Below, piece after piece: positions 17,788 to 25,770 of a DNA stretch of 36,838 nucleotides (the stretch's first letter is position 1; the number at the start of each line of letters is the position of its first letter). The notes below the pieces were generated by a model. It saw only the letters and a list, made by a program, of their open reading frames with translations, ran no database searches and was not told the origin of the DNA. Position numbers and translations under genes: made by a program. This stretch comes from an uncultured Clostridia bacterium. Its GTDB lineage: Bacteria > Bacillota > Clostridia > TANB77 > CAG-508. The stretch lies in assembly GCA_947631145.1 (NCBI GenBank), contig CANRKF010000014.1, positions 1 to 36,838 of the forward strand, given 5' to 3'.

Positions 17788-19317
17788 ATGAAATTATATT
17801 TATTAAAAGATTATATTTCTGCTTTACAAAAGGAAGATTTAATAGCTAGTATTCCATCAGAAATAGATTTTTCTGTTATAGGAAATACTATTATAGAAAA
17901 GCTTAGCCACAATTCTAAAGAAGTGGTGGCAAATACTTTATATGTATGCAAAGGTTTAAATTACAAGAGTGAATATTTAGAAGAAGCAATAAAAAATGGT
18001 GCTATTTTTTATGTTGCTGAAAAGGAAAATGTTACTAAACCTGATTTTCCTCATATTATAGTAAAAGATATTAGAAAGGCTTTAGCTACTTTATCGTGTA
18101 TGTATTTTGACTATCCTGCTGAAAAAATTAATATGATAGGTATTACTGGTACAAAGGGAAAATCTACTACAGCATACTATATTAAAAGCATTTTAGATAA
18201 TTATATGAGGGAAAATGGTATGCCAGATACCGCAATTCTTTCTTCTATTGATGCTTATGATGGAAAAACTTGCAAAGAGTCCTTAATTACAAGCCCTGAA
18301 TCTATAGATATTCAAGAACATATACGTAATAGTGTAGAATGCAATATGAAAAATTTTGTTATGGAGGTAAGTAGCCAAGCTCTTATGCTTAATAGAGTTC
18401 ATGATATTTACTATAAAGTTGGTGTATTTTTAAATATTTCTGAAGATCATATAAGTGCTATTGAGCATCCTAATTTTGAAAATTATTTTGAATGTAAATT
18501 AAAAATCTTTGAGCAAACAGAAACTGCTTGTGTTAATTTGGATTCTGACTGTATTGACACTATTTTAGAGCATAGCAAAAAAGCTAAGAAAGTTATTACT
18601 TTCAGCGCCAAAAATGAAAATGCAGATGTTTATGCATATAATATTCAAAAACAAGGACATAATGCAATTTCTTTTAGCGTAAGAACTCCTGCTTTTGAAG
18701 AGGACATGCTTCTTACTATGCCGGGATTATTTAATGTAGAAAATGCTTTGGCTGCAATCAGCTCTGCAATTAGCCTTAATATTCCTTATTCTAATATTTA
18801 TGAGGGATTAAAAGTTGCACGCGCAAGTGGAAGAATGGAGTCGCATGTTAGTAAGGATGGTAGTATTATTGTTATTGTAGATTATGCTCATAATAAGCTA
18901 AGTTTTCAAAAGTTATATGAATCTACTAAACAGGAATATCCTGACAAGAAAATTGTTACTGTTTTTGGTTGTCCCGGCGGTAAGGCTCAAATTCGCAGAA
19001 GAGATTTAGGTACTTTGGCTGGCATAAACTCAAATATTAGTTATTTAACTGCTGAAGATCCTGGTCCTGAAGATACAGTGGATATTTGCAAAGAGATTGC
19101 TGGATATATTTCTAAGGAAAATGGGAATTACAAAATTATTGAAGATCGTGGTGAGGCTATTAAAAATGCAATTTTGGAAAATCCTAATAGCGTTATTTTA
19201 ATTACTGGAAAGGGTAATGAAACAAGACAAAAATATGGTAAGCAATATCTTCCTTGCCTTACTGATACCGAGTATGCCGAAGAGGCTTTGGAAGAGTATA
19301 ATAAGAAGATTTCGTAG
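17788..19317 (+). CDS. murE: MurE-family UDP-MurNAc-peptide ligase, atypical acceptor motif
   Basis: ATP-dependent ligase that adds the third amino acid to UDP-MurNAc-dipeptide in the cytoplasm. 509 residues. Order: N-terminal UMP-binding domain (1-110), central ATPase domain with P-loop GITGTKGKSTT, TSPES, EVSSQAL, NISEDH, and the Lys of YFECKLKIF that is carbamylated in the family. The C-terminal domain follows with VDYAHN and RRRDLG. Where meso-DAP enzymes have DNPR and Lys enzymes a related motif, this protein has AEDPGPED, so the amino acid cannot be read off, and a MurE paralogue with another job is possible. The SD GGGGGA precedes ATG. It stands alone, outside any dcw cluster. Confidence 0.85.
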   Translation: MKLYLLKDYISALQKEDLIASIPSEIDFSVIGNTIIEKLSHNSKEVVANTLYVCKGLNYKSEYLEEAIKNGAIFYVAEKENVTKPDFPHIIVKDIRKALATLSCMYFDYPAEKINMIGITGTKGKSTTAYYIKSILDNYMRENGMPDTAILSSIDAYDGKTCKESLITSPESIDIQEHIRNSVECNMKNFVMEVSSQALMLNRVHDIYYKVGVFLNISEDHISAIEHPNFENYFECKLKIFEQTETACVNLDSDCIDTILEHSKKAKKVITFSAKNENADVYAYNIQKQGHNAISFSVRTPAFEEDMLLTMPGLFNVENALAAISSAISLNIPYSNIYEGLKVARASGRMESHVSKDGSIIVIVDYAHNKLSFQKLYESTKQEYPDKKIVTVFGCPGGKAQIRRRDLGTLAGINSNISYLTAEDPGPEDTVDICKEIAGYISKENGNYKIIEDRGEAIKNAILENPNSVILITGKGNETRQKYGKQYLPCLTDTEYAEEALEEYNKKIS

Positions 19318-19443
19318 GTTATACCTTTATTATTTTTCATTTAAATATTATTTTGACTATTGAAAATTTTTTTTGCATACCTGCATAAAATTTTTTCAAT
19401 ATATCTATTTGCCAATAAAAAAAGAAAGCAATTTGTGATTTTT

Positions 19444-19472
19444 TTGACTTTTTATGTAAAATTTGTTACAAT
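19444..19472 (+). promoter_or_regulatory. Promoter of the 111-residue gene
   Basis: TTGACT (19444-19449), 17 bases, TACAAT (19467-19472). It gives a leader of about 100 bases. The promoter is AT-rich like the host, unlike the gene it precedes. Confidence 0.7.
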
Positions 19473-19501
19473 AATATATAAGAAGGTTCTTTTGAAGAAT
19501 G

Positions 19502-19568
19502 CCTTCCGAACATTCGGAGGGCGAAAGTCCTCCAATTTTTAGAAATAAGTATTTAAAATTTTCGGAGG
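19502..19568 (+). promoter_or_regulatory. Leader with mutually exclusive hairpins over the SD
   Basis: CCTTCCGAA (19502-19510) can pair with TTCGGAGG at 19513-19520 or with the identical TTCGGAGG at 19561-19568, which is the gene's SD. The CCTCC at 19529-19533 can pair with either GGAGG too. This gives an SD-hidden and an SD-free fold, as in translational switches or autoregulated leaders. No ligand class was recognised. Confidence 0.5.
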
Positions 19569-19577
19569 ACAAGAACT

Positions 19578-19913
19578 ATGACAAATCCTAACAACAGGCT
19601 GAAAATAACATCAGCCACAGTTACCATTGAAGCACCTATGCACAGACCAGTCATACTTTTTAAAGGAAGAGATATTCATCAGTGGGAAGCCATTTTTATT
19701 GGCCTCAGAGACAATGAACAGAGTATCGCTTACAAGAGAAATTACGACAGATGCCGGGCTCTCCTCAAGTATGCATATTCTTGCTGGGGAGATTTGAAGG
19801 AAGTTTCCAATGGAAATGGCAGTATCATCTTTACATTTAAATTCGATAGTATCGATGGACTGAAAACGTTTGAAAAGGACTTGCAAAAAGCTGTAGAAGG
19901 TGCGACAATGTAG
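19578..19913 (+). CDS. Unknown 111-residue protein, higher-GC acquired gene
   Basis: Function not recognised. The product starts MTNPNNRLKITSATVTIEAP, is mixed alpha/beta, and has no signal peptide or membrane helix. Base and codon use are unlike the neighbours: 29 of 60 bases at 19741-19800 are G or C, and it uses GGC, CTC, GCC and a plain in-frame CGG (CGG GCT), which native genes avoid. It has a strong SD (GGAGGA), its own promoter, a structured leader and a terminator, so it is a complete transcription unit. This suggests recent transfer, perhaps from a phage or plasmid (inference). Confidence 0.7.
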   Translation: MTNPNNRLKITSATVTIEAPMHRPVILFKGRDIHQWEAIFIGLRDNEQSIAYKRNYDRCRALLKYAYSCWGDLKEVSNGNGSIIFTFKFDSIDGLKTFEKDLQKAVEGATM

Positions 19914-19958
19914 CAAAAGTCAGTAAGCTTTCCAGGCTTGTGCTAGTCACTAAATTGG

Positions 19959-20003
19959 AAATGAGCAAAATGTCATTCGGTTGGCATCTTGCTCATTTTA
20001 TTT
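19959..20003 (+). terminator. Intrinsic terminator of the 111-residue gene
   Basis: AAATGAGCAA (19959-19968) and TTGCTCATTT (19989-19998), followed by TATTT. It lies 46 bases after the stop. Confidence 0.82.
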
Positions 20004-20100
20004 GACAATGCATATAAATATAATCAGAAGCAAAATAATCTTCTTCATTCAGTGGATCCTATTCTGACACCCCTCTTCGTTTTACAAATGAAAATCTTTC

Positions 20101-21042
20101 CTAAATTCCTAATAATTTTACTTCTATGTTTTCCATTTTATATTTTTTAGTTTCTTCATCTAGCTTAAATTCTACTAAAGTTTTAGCTAAAGTTTCTTCA
20201 TTTTGTCTTAAATCTGTTGTATAATATAATTTTATATTACTAATTTCTAAGTTATTCATAATAATTGTTTTAAAAGTTTCTGCCATGTGTTTTTCATCTT
20301 CACAAATTAAAATTAGCTGTGGAAGACTCATATATCCTGAATCTCCTATTTGAAAGTTTTCATAGAAATCTTTATATAATCTCATTTTTTCTATTAATTT
20401 CTTTTCCCATTCAGGTTCTCTACGTATTACCTCAAATAGGAATTCTATTGATTTACCATTTTTAGTTAATTTTACTGATCCACCACTTGCTTTAAAAACT
20501 TTTCCTGCTTGTTTTGCTGTAAGGCTTGGCTTTGGTGTATATGAATCAAATGCTTTTACTTTTCTTAAATAAGCTATTAGAGTTTGATTTCCTGCTAATC
20601 TTTTTTTAATCATTGGAACAGGTTTTGTGTTATCTGTTGGTTGCCACTTACATTCTATTCCACGTGAATTTAATAAGTATTTTCCCATTTTTTCTAAGCA
20701 ATAAATTCGATATATTCCTTTTCCATCTTCTGAATCAAAATAATATCGTGTTAATATTTTTGTTTTTACTAATTGTTCTAGTTTGTTATTTAATTTATCT
20801 TGAGAACCTACTTCTATATGTTTCCATTCTAGCATTTGAAGTAATTGCCTAGATGTAATAAATTCAAATTCATTTACTAATTCTAGAATTGCAAAGTGAA
20901 TATCATTAATGTGGCCTATATTAATTCTATGAATTATTTGGTTCATAGAAACATAACCATCTTTTCCATCAAATACTTTTATTTCACCTTCGCGAATGGC
21001 AAATGGTGATACGGTTGCTTTAATTTCTTTATCTTCTACCAT
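20101..21042 (-). CDS. Winged-helix protein, replication-relaxation-like
   Basis: 313 residues. The N-terminal half (about 45-130) reads as a winged helix: ILELVNEFEFITSRQLLQML, then LNNKLEQLVKTKILTRYYF and a YCLEKMGKYLL segment. The second half (about 150-300) has an FEVIRREPEWEKKLIEKMRLYKDF stretch and a hydrophobic strand LPQLILICED, a layout like the nuclease-fold half of plasmid replication-relaxation/MobC-like proteins. This would make it a DNA-binding protein of mobile-element origin, but no mobile genes adjoin it. The SD AAGGAGGAAAT precedes ATG, and it has a strong promoter of its own. Function not firmly known. Confidence 0.5.
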   Translation of the reverse strand: MVEDKEIKATVSPFAIREGEIKVFDGKDGYVSMNQIIHRINIGHINDIHFAILELVNEFEFITSRQLLQMLEWKHIEVGSQDKLNNKLEQLVKTKILTRYYFDSEDGKGIYRIYCLEKMGKYLLNSRGIECKWQPTDNTKPVPMIKKRLAGNQTLIAYLRKVKAFDSYTPKPSLTAKQAGKVFKASGGSVKLTKNGKSIEFLFEVIRREPEWEKKLIEKMRLYKDFYENFQIGDSGYMSLPQLILICEDEKHMAETFKTIIMNNLEISNIKLYYTTDLRQNEETLAKTLVEFKLDEETKKYKMENIEVKLLGI

Positions 21043-21152
21043 TTTTTTATTTCCTCCTTCTAGTTTTTATAATGTATAACAATTATTAAATATTAAGAAG
21101 TGTTTTTTGTAAAAATCATTTAAGTTTTTCTTATTAAACCATTTATATGCCT

Positions 21153-21181
21153 ATTTTAGCATAATTTTTTTTATTTGTCTA
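21153..21181 (-). promoter_or_regulatory. Extended -10 promoter of the winged-helix gene
   Basis: On the minus strand, TAGACA (21176-21181), 17 bases, TAAAAT (21153-21158) with TGC directly before the -10 box. It lies about 110 bases upstream of the start. Confidence 0.65.
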
Positions 21182-21334
21182 TTTTTTACGTAAAAAAGAA
21201 AACTTGAAATCACTATTGTAAAAAAGAGTATATTATTATATAATTTCTTAAAGAATTATATATTTACCGAAAGGAAAAAATAAAAGTGAAAATCAAAAAA
21301 ATGCATATGCTTTTCTATTTTTTGAAAACATCAT

Positions 21335-22076
21335 TTAATCCTCTAACTTTGAATTTATTAATCTTTTTGCATCTTTTTCATTAATATATCTCCATGTTCC
21401 TAATTTTAAATCTTTTACTGAAAGGAAACCTATTTTGCTTCTATGAAGTGCAATAACTTTTCTTCCTACACTTTCACACATTCTTCTTACTTGCCTATTT
21501 TTTCCTTCGTGAATTATTATTTCAATTCTAGATATATCTTTTTCCTCATCTATTTTCATAATTCTAATTTCAGCAGGTTTTGTAATATATCCCTCAATAT
21601 CTACTCCATTTTTTAATTTTTCTATTTCTTCTGGCAAAATCTTTCCTTTTACTGTTACTTGGTATGTTTTGCTTATTTCATGTTTTGGATGTGTAATTTT
21701 ATAAATAAAGTCTCCATCATTGCTAAGTAATAATGCTCCTGATGTATACATATCTAATCTTCCGAACTGGAAGTACTTTTTCTTTTATTTTGATTAAGTC
21801 TGTTACTTTATCTCTTCCAAATTGGTCTTTTACAGTTGTTACATAACCAATAGGCTTATTTAGTAATATGTATACATGATTTATTTTATTTGAGATAGTT
21901 TTGCCCTCAAATTCTATTATGTCTTTTTCTGGATTTATTTTTGTTCCAAGCTCAATAATTACTTTTCCGTTTACTTTTACTTTTCCATTTGTAATATGTT
22001 CTTCTGCTTTTCTTCTTGAACATATTCCTTGATTTGCTAAAAATTTTTGTAATCTTTCTTCCATATTAAAATCCAT
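21335..22076 (-). CDS. rluB: RsuA/RluB-type rRNA pseudouridine synthase, read through a CGGA +1 site
   Basis: Makes pseudouridine in rRNA. The composite product is 246 residues, the normal length. Order: N-terminal S4 RNA-binding domain (MEERLQKFLANQGICSRRKA), then the synthase core. Residues 1-104 (to KVLPV) are in one frame. After skipping one base the next residues are GRLDMYTSGALLLSNDG, the family's catalytic motif with the active Asp. In the zero frame the protein would stop at 117 residues without the catalytic Asp. The joint is GTT-C-GGA. The SD and start come from the dispersed leader repeat. It is downstream of the rluD-like gene, 123 bases away on the same strand. rsuA-type 16S specificity is also possible. 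Confidence 0.92.
21761..21764 (-). other. CGGA +1 recoding site in rluB-like gene
   Basis: Zero frame CCA GTT CGG AAG; shifted CCA GTT (C) GGA AGA TTA GAT. The Gly gained is the conserved first residue of GRLD. Confidence 0.9.
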
Positions 22077-22135
22077 TCCTTCCTCACTTCACTCAAAGGC
22101 ACATATAGAAATGAAAATTCGATTTTTTTCAAACT
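22074..22135 (-). repeat. Dispersed leader repeat, copy before the rluB-like gene
   Basis: The minus-strand element from TAGTTTGAAA through CATTTCTATATGTGC and GTGAAGTGAGGAAGGAATGG matches the two copies at 10361-10488. It ends on the start codon and provides the SD GAGGAAGGA. A further GACGGAATGGAGG just upstream (near 22149) repeats its end. Confidence 0.7.
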
Positions 22136-22199
22136 AACCTCCATTCCGTCGCTTTGCTTAGCACCAAAATACCATGAAAAAATTTCTTTGCTTTTCACA

Positions 22200-23109
22200 C
22201 TATTCAAGCTTTCTTAAAATTTCTAATACGTCTTCAAAATACTTAGGTAGTGGTGCTTCTAAATGCATTTGCTCTCCTGTAATAGGATGCTTAAAGTCTA
22301 AGCTTTTGGCATGTAACATTTGTCCTTCTACACCAAATTCATTTTTTCCATTAGAATATGTCATATCGCCTATTACGGGATGGCCAATTTCTGACATGTG
22401 TACTCTTATTTGATGTGTTCTTCCTGTTTCTATTTTTACTTCTAATAGGGTACAATTATTAAATCTTTCTAATACCTTAAAATGGGTAACTGCGCTTTTT
22501 CCTTTTGAAGTAACTGCCATTTTTTTTCTATCTTTTGTACTTCTTCCTATTGGCATATTTATAGTTGCTTCATCATCTGGCACAATTCCTCTAACTAATG
22601 CTATATATACTTTTTTTACTTCTCTATTTTGTATTTGATTACTCATATTTATATGGGCTTTGTCATTTTTAGCTATTATTAAAAGTCCGTGAAGTATCTT
22701 TATCTAGCCTGTGTACAATACCTGGTCTTAATTCTCCACCAATACCTGATAACTTTCCTTTACAATGTGCCATAACTGCATTTACTAAGGTTCCATCTAA
22801 ATTTCCTACTGCTGGGTGTACTACCATTCCTTTTGGCTTATTTACTACTATAAGGTCGTTATCTTCATATATAATATTTAGCGGAATATTTTGTGGCTCT
22901 ATATTAGCCTCCTTTGGCTGTGGTATATTTATTGTAATAATATCATTTTCTTGTACTAAATATGAAGTTTTGGTTTGTTTATTGTTTACCAATATCTGAT
23001 TTTCGTCTATTAACTTTTTTATCATAGTTCTAGATAAGTTTTCATTTTTGTTTGCAAGGTATTTATCTAGCCTTTCTTTTTCTTCTTCTTTTATTATTTT
23101 TATTTCCAC
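22200..23109 (-). CDS. rluD: RluD-family rRNA pseudouridine synthase, read through a CGGA +1 site
   Basis: 23S rRNA pseudouridine synthase of the RluA/C/D family, 302 residues as a composite. Order: S4 domain (about 12-60), then the catalytic domain with NKPKGMVVHPA and GIVHRLDKDTS, whose Asp is catalytic. Residues 1-140 end at DTS. Skipping one base yields GLLIIAKND, exactly the family sequence HRLDKDTSGLLIIAK, and the rest (ETGRTHQIRVHMSEIGHPVIGD) is intact. The zero frame ends six codons after the break. The joint is TCA-C-GGA. The ATG region follows a 362-base gap with tandem repeats. Confidence 0.94.
22686..22689 (-). other. CGGA +1 recoding site in rluD-like gene
   Basis: Zero frame GAT ACT TCA CGG ACT; shifted TCA (C) GGA CTT TTA ATA. 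The Gly gained is the conserved Gly after the catalytic loop DKDTS. Confidence 0.95.
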
Positions 23110-23212
23110 TAAATTTACTCACCCTTCTGTTTTTCACTTTTTTATTTACAACATTATTTACAACATAAGTTTGTTCATTAATGTTTGTATTTAAACTATT
23201 AAAGTTTATTTA

Positions 23213-23453
23213 TATATTTTCAACGTATTAAAAATTATTAAAATTTTTTTTTAATATATTTTCAACGTATTAAAAACTATTAAAGTTTTTTATGATGTAT
23301 TTTCAAAGCATTAAAAACTATTAAAATTTTTTTATAATATATTTTCAACGTATTAAAAACTATTAAAGTTTTTTATGATGTATTTTCAAAGCATTAAAAA
23401 CTATTAAAATTTTTTTATAATATATTTTCAAAGCATTAAAACTTATTAAACTT
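23213..23453. repeat. Six tandem 41/42-bp repeats with an 83-bp higher-order unit
   Basis: Copies start at 23213, 23255, 23296, 23338, 23379 and 23421. Two subtypes alternate (one with caacgtatt...aaagttttttatga, one with caaagcatt...aaaatttttttataa), so copies 2-3 and 4-5 form two near-identical 83-bp units. They end 19 bases from the stop of the membrane-protein gene and fill most of the gap 23110-23471. Confidence 0.92.
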
Positions 23454-23471
23454 TAATGACTTTTTATATTT

Positions 23472-25142
23472 TTATTCTGATAATCTATCATAAATTATGA
23501 AATGGTCATCACTGTATAATTCTTTATAATTATCATCTCTTGATAAAAACATATTTAGTTTGCTATTTTTTCCTATAATTACATGAGTGATATCATATTT
23601 ATTGAATTTATCTTCATAATATGTGCTAATATTTGAAGTATTAATATAATCTGAAAATATATCTCTTCCAGTTTCATTATTTCCTTTGTTAAACTCTGGA
23701 GCATATAAGTCTGCTCTTGAATCAATAAATACTGGTATTCCTCTAAATAATAAATAACTGCCATAGTTATATTCATTAAATAATTTCATATTTTGAATAT
23801 CTACATTCTCTAAAATATAATTTGCTGCATCAACTGGATAAGATGCTGTATTTACAAATTTATCACCCACTTTTTCTTTGTATAAAAGTAGACTTAATAA
23901 AATAATAATTAAAACCGTTAAAGCTTTTCCTAAGAAAGTAGTCATTGTTTTTATTAAATTTTTCGTTCCATTTTTATTATATTTTTCTAATATATAAACT
24001 ACCATTTTAGCAAATATAAAGCCACAAATAATTACAAATATAGAAAACTGCCTTCTAGACATAAATGTAAGTAAGGTTAAGCCTCCTAACATAAAGAAAT
24101 CTCTTAAACTTGCTTTCACATCTGTAAAAATTAATAATAATACATATACAATTGTAACTATTAACATTGTTTTATGATTAATTAATACTAAAGGTTGATG
24201 TTCACTAATGCTATTTGTTGTATTTCCTTGTAAAGTTTTTACTAAATACGTGTATGGTGTTGTTCCAATTGGTGTTAAAAATCCTGTAAAAATGCAAATT
24301 ATCATAATAACAATAAGCCATTTTACTGTTGGCTCTTTTTTCATAATAATTTTATATGCTTTACTTCTTCTTTTTTCGGCTTGTTTAATAAAGTTTTCTT
24401 TTTGAAGTTGCAATCTTGCTATTTTTTCTTGGTATTTTCCTATTTCTTCTATATTTCCTTTTTTGTTTAGCTTTTTCAATTTTATTTTATTTAATTTTAT
24501 TTGTATTTTGTTAACTATATATGAGTCGCTAATTGTTATTAATAAATATTCTACAATATATGGTAAATATAATACAAAATAAAAAGGCCAAACTGCACAG
24601 TGTAAATTAGCAATTAAAATAGGTATAATTACTAAATATACAGCATATCTTTTCTTTTTTGTTTTTAAAAATTGTTCTATAAATAAAATGGTTAAGGTAA
24701 ATAAAATAAAAGTTACAAGTTGGGCTCTTGCTGCAATAAAGTCTTTTAATAAATACATTATTATTAAGGTTATAATAAAGGAAATTAAAGGATTTTTGCA
24801 TAATTTATTATTGGTATAATATATTACTATTCCTAAAATCATGGATAATATTATTGTTAAAATATATACTGCACAAAATCCACCAATTCCATTGGTTTCG
24901 CCTAACTGATAAACATAGTAAGTTCCTAAATCATAGGCCCAGTGCGGATAGGTATATGGTAAATTTTCATGCCATGAGAATGGATCTTGCATATCAACTG
25001 TTTTTGTTTCTGCTATATGTTTTCCTATTGCTATTGTATAATATGTATCATTTTGAAAACTTTTTGGTGTTAGTGCAAAGCAAAAAATTAAAATGCAAAT
25101 AACTGCCATTACATGAAATTTTATTTTTGTTTCTTTTGACAT
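23472..25142 (-). CDS. Multi-pass membrane protein, GT-C/GT39-like, function unknown
   Basis: 556 residues with about 10-11 membrane helices. An outside N-terminal loop DPFSWHENLPYTYPHWAYD follows the first helix. A charged Lys-rich cytoplasmic loop (about 220-275) splits the helices. The C-terminal soluble part has FNEYNYGSYLLFRGIPVFID and SRADLYAPEF, a pattern I know from uncharacterised membrane proteins resembling dolichyl-phosphate-mannose transferases. A glycosyltransferase role is likely but not shown. The SD GGAAGGA precedes ATG. It has its own consensus promoter overlapped by a palindrome. It may act in surface glycan assembly alongside the GT-C-like protein at 4447-6345 (inference). 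Confidence 0.6.
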   Translation of the reverse strand: MSKETKIKFHVMAVICILIFCFALTPKSFQNDTYYTIAIGKHIAETKTVDMQDPFSWHENLPYTYPHWAYDLGTYYVYQLGETNGIGGFCAVYILTIILSMILGIVIYYTNNKLCKNPLISFIITLIIMYLLKDFIAARAQLVTFILFTLTILFIEQFLKTKKKRYAVYLVIIPILIANLHCAVWPFYFVLYLPYIVEYLLITISDSYIVNKIQIKLNKIKLKKLNKKGNIEEIGKYQEKIARLQLQKENFIKQAEKRRSKAYKIIMKKEPTVKWLIVIMIICIFTGFLTPIGTTPYTYLVKTLQGNTTNSISEHQPLVLINHKTMLIVTIVYVLLLIFTDVKASLRDFFMLGGLTLLTFMSRRQFSIFVIICGFIFAKMVVYILEKYNKNGTKNLIKTMTTFLGKALTVLIIILLSLLLYKEKVGDKFVNTASYPVDAANYILENVDIQNMKLFNEYNYGSYLLFRGIPVFIDSRADLYAPEFNKGNNETGRDIFSDYINTSNISTYYEDKFNKYDITHVIIGKNSKLNMFLSRDDNYKELYSDDHFIIYDRLSE

Positions 25143-25194
25143 TTTAAAATTCCTTCCTTTCCTAGTTAAATTTGAAAGCTAAATATCAATTAAT

Positions 25195-25225
25195 ATTATA
25201 TTTATTTAATTCCTTGACGTCAAGG
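25195..25225 (-). promoter_or_regulatory. Consensus promoter with palindromic operator
   Basis: On the minus strand, TTGACG (25218-25223), 17 bases, TATAAT (25195-25200), about 50 bases before the membrane-protein gene. The -35 box lies inside a perfect 14-bp palindrome, CCTTGACGTCAAGG (25212-25225), well placed to let a dimeric regulator block the polymerase. Confidence 0.72.
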
Positions 25226-25312
25226 TGTAAAAAAATAAAATATGCTATGGAATTTTTTTACACAACGTTAAAATTAATTCACACGCACATAGCAAGTGGT
25301 ATTAATGCATAT

Positions 25313-25348
25313 AAAATTCGGGGCCTTTTTACAGGTCCCGAATTTTTT
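25313..25348 (-). terminator. GC-rich terminator after the 84-residue gene
   Basis: AAAATTCGGG (25313-25322) and CCCGAATTTT (25337-25346), extended inward by GCC/GGT. It lies directly after the minus-strand stop at 25351. T-rich sequence on both sides could allow bidirectional action. Confidence 0.82.
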
Positions 25349-25350
25349 GG

Positions 25351-25605
25351 TTAAATTTCTCCCCTTTCCAGTTTTTTAAGGAACTCGCACAGCTGACGGC
25401 TAAAAACCATCATCATTCCATAAGTGATGACCACAATGGAAACGAACCAGCCAGTGTAGGCCCAAAGACCTAACAAGCCGATGTTGTTGGATGCGATGCC
25501 GAAGGGGAGAGTCTTCGCCAAGTAGGCAACCATAAAATAGATGCCAAGAACTAGGGCTACAATTCCGATTGCCCTCCGAATACGAAATAGTGTCTTTTTG
25601 CTCAT
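25351..25605 (-). CDS. Small two-helix membrane protein, higher-GC acquired gene
   Basis: 84 residues starting MSKKTLFRIRRAIGIVAL. Two hydrophobic helices (about 12-32 and 40-62) are joined by a short turn, with a charged C-terminus (FLKKLERGE). No family was recognised. Composition is foreign: 32 of 60 bases at 25441-25500 are G or C. It contains an in-frame CGG followed by AGG, the same CGGA string that breaks native genes. Read as plain Arg it leaves a sensible membrane protein; a +1 shift there would hit a stop five codons after the GGA. I chose ATG 25605 (SD AAAGGA) over TTG 25614. It has its own terminator. Probably recent transfer. Confidence 0.68.
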   Translation of the reverse strand: MSKKTLFRIRRAIGIVALVLGIYFMVAYLAKTLPFGIASNNIGLLGLWAYTGWFVSIVVITYGMMMVFSRQLCEFLKKLERGEI

Positions 25606-25770
25606 TGTTGTCAAATCCTTTCATTTCTTTTTCTAATAATCAAGTATTCACTTGTATTTTTATTATACTACTTTTTGAGCCAAAAATCAAATTTTTGTTT
25701 TCATTACTATTTTCTTTAAATAGGCACACTTAATCATATAAATTGCATTCAACTTTTCACTTGGTATATT

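Noticed and set aside
19515..19533. GCGAAAGTCC resembling the conserved GAAAGTCC of RNase P RNA
   Set aside because: No other RNase P RNA element surrounds it. The sequence is better explained as part of the gene leader with GGAGG/CCTCC pairing.
21287..21385. A short GTG-started plus-strand ORF (about 32 codons) after AAAGGA
   Set aside because: It overlaps the 3' end of the rluB-like gene antisense, has no terminator and no recognisable features.
25400..25624. Alternative frame over the 84-residue membrane protein gene
   Set aside because: Its product is Cys/His/Trp-rich without structure, while the other frame gives two clean membrane helices and ends at a terminator.
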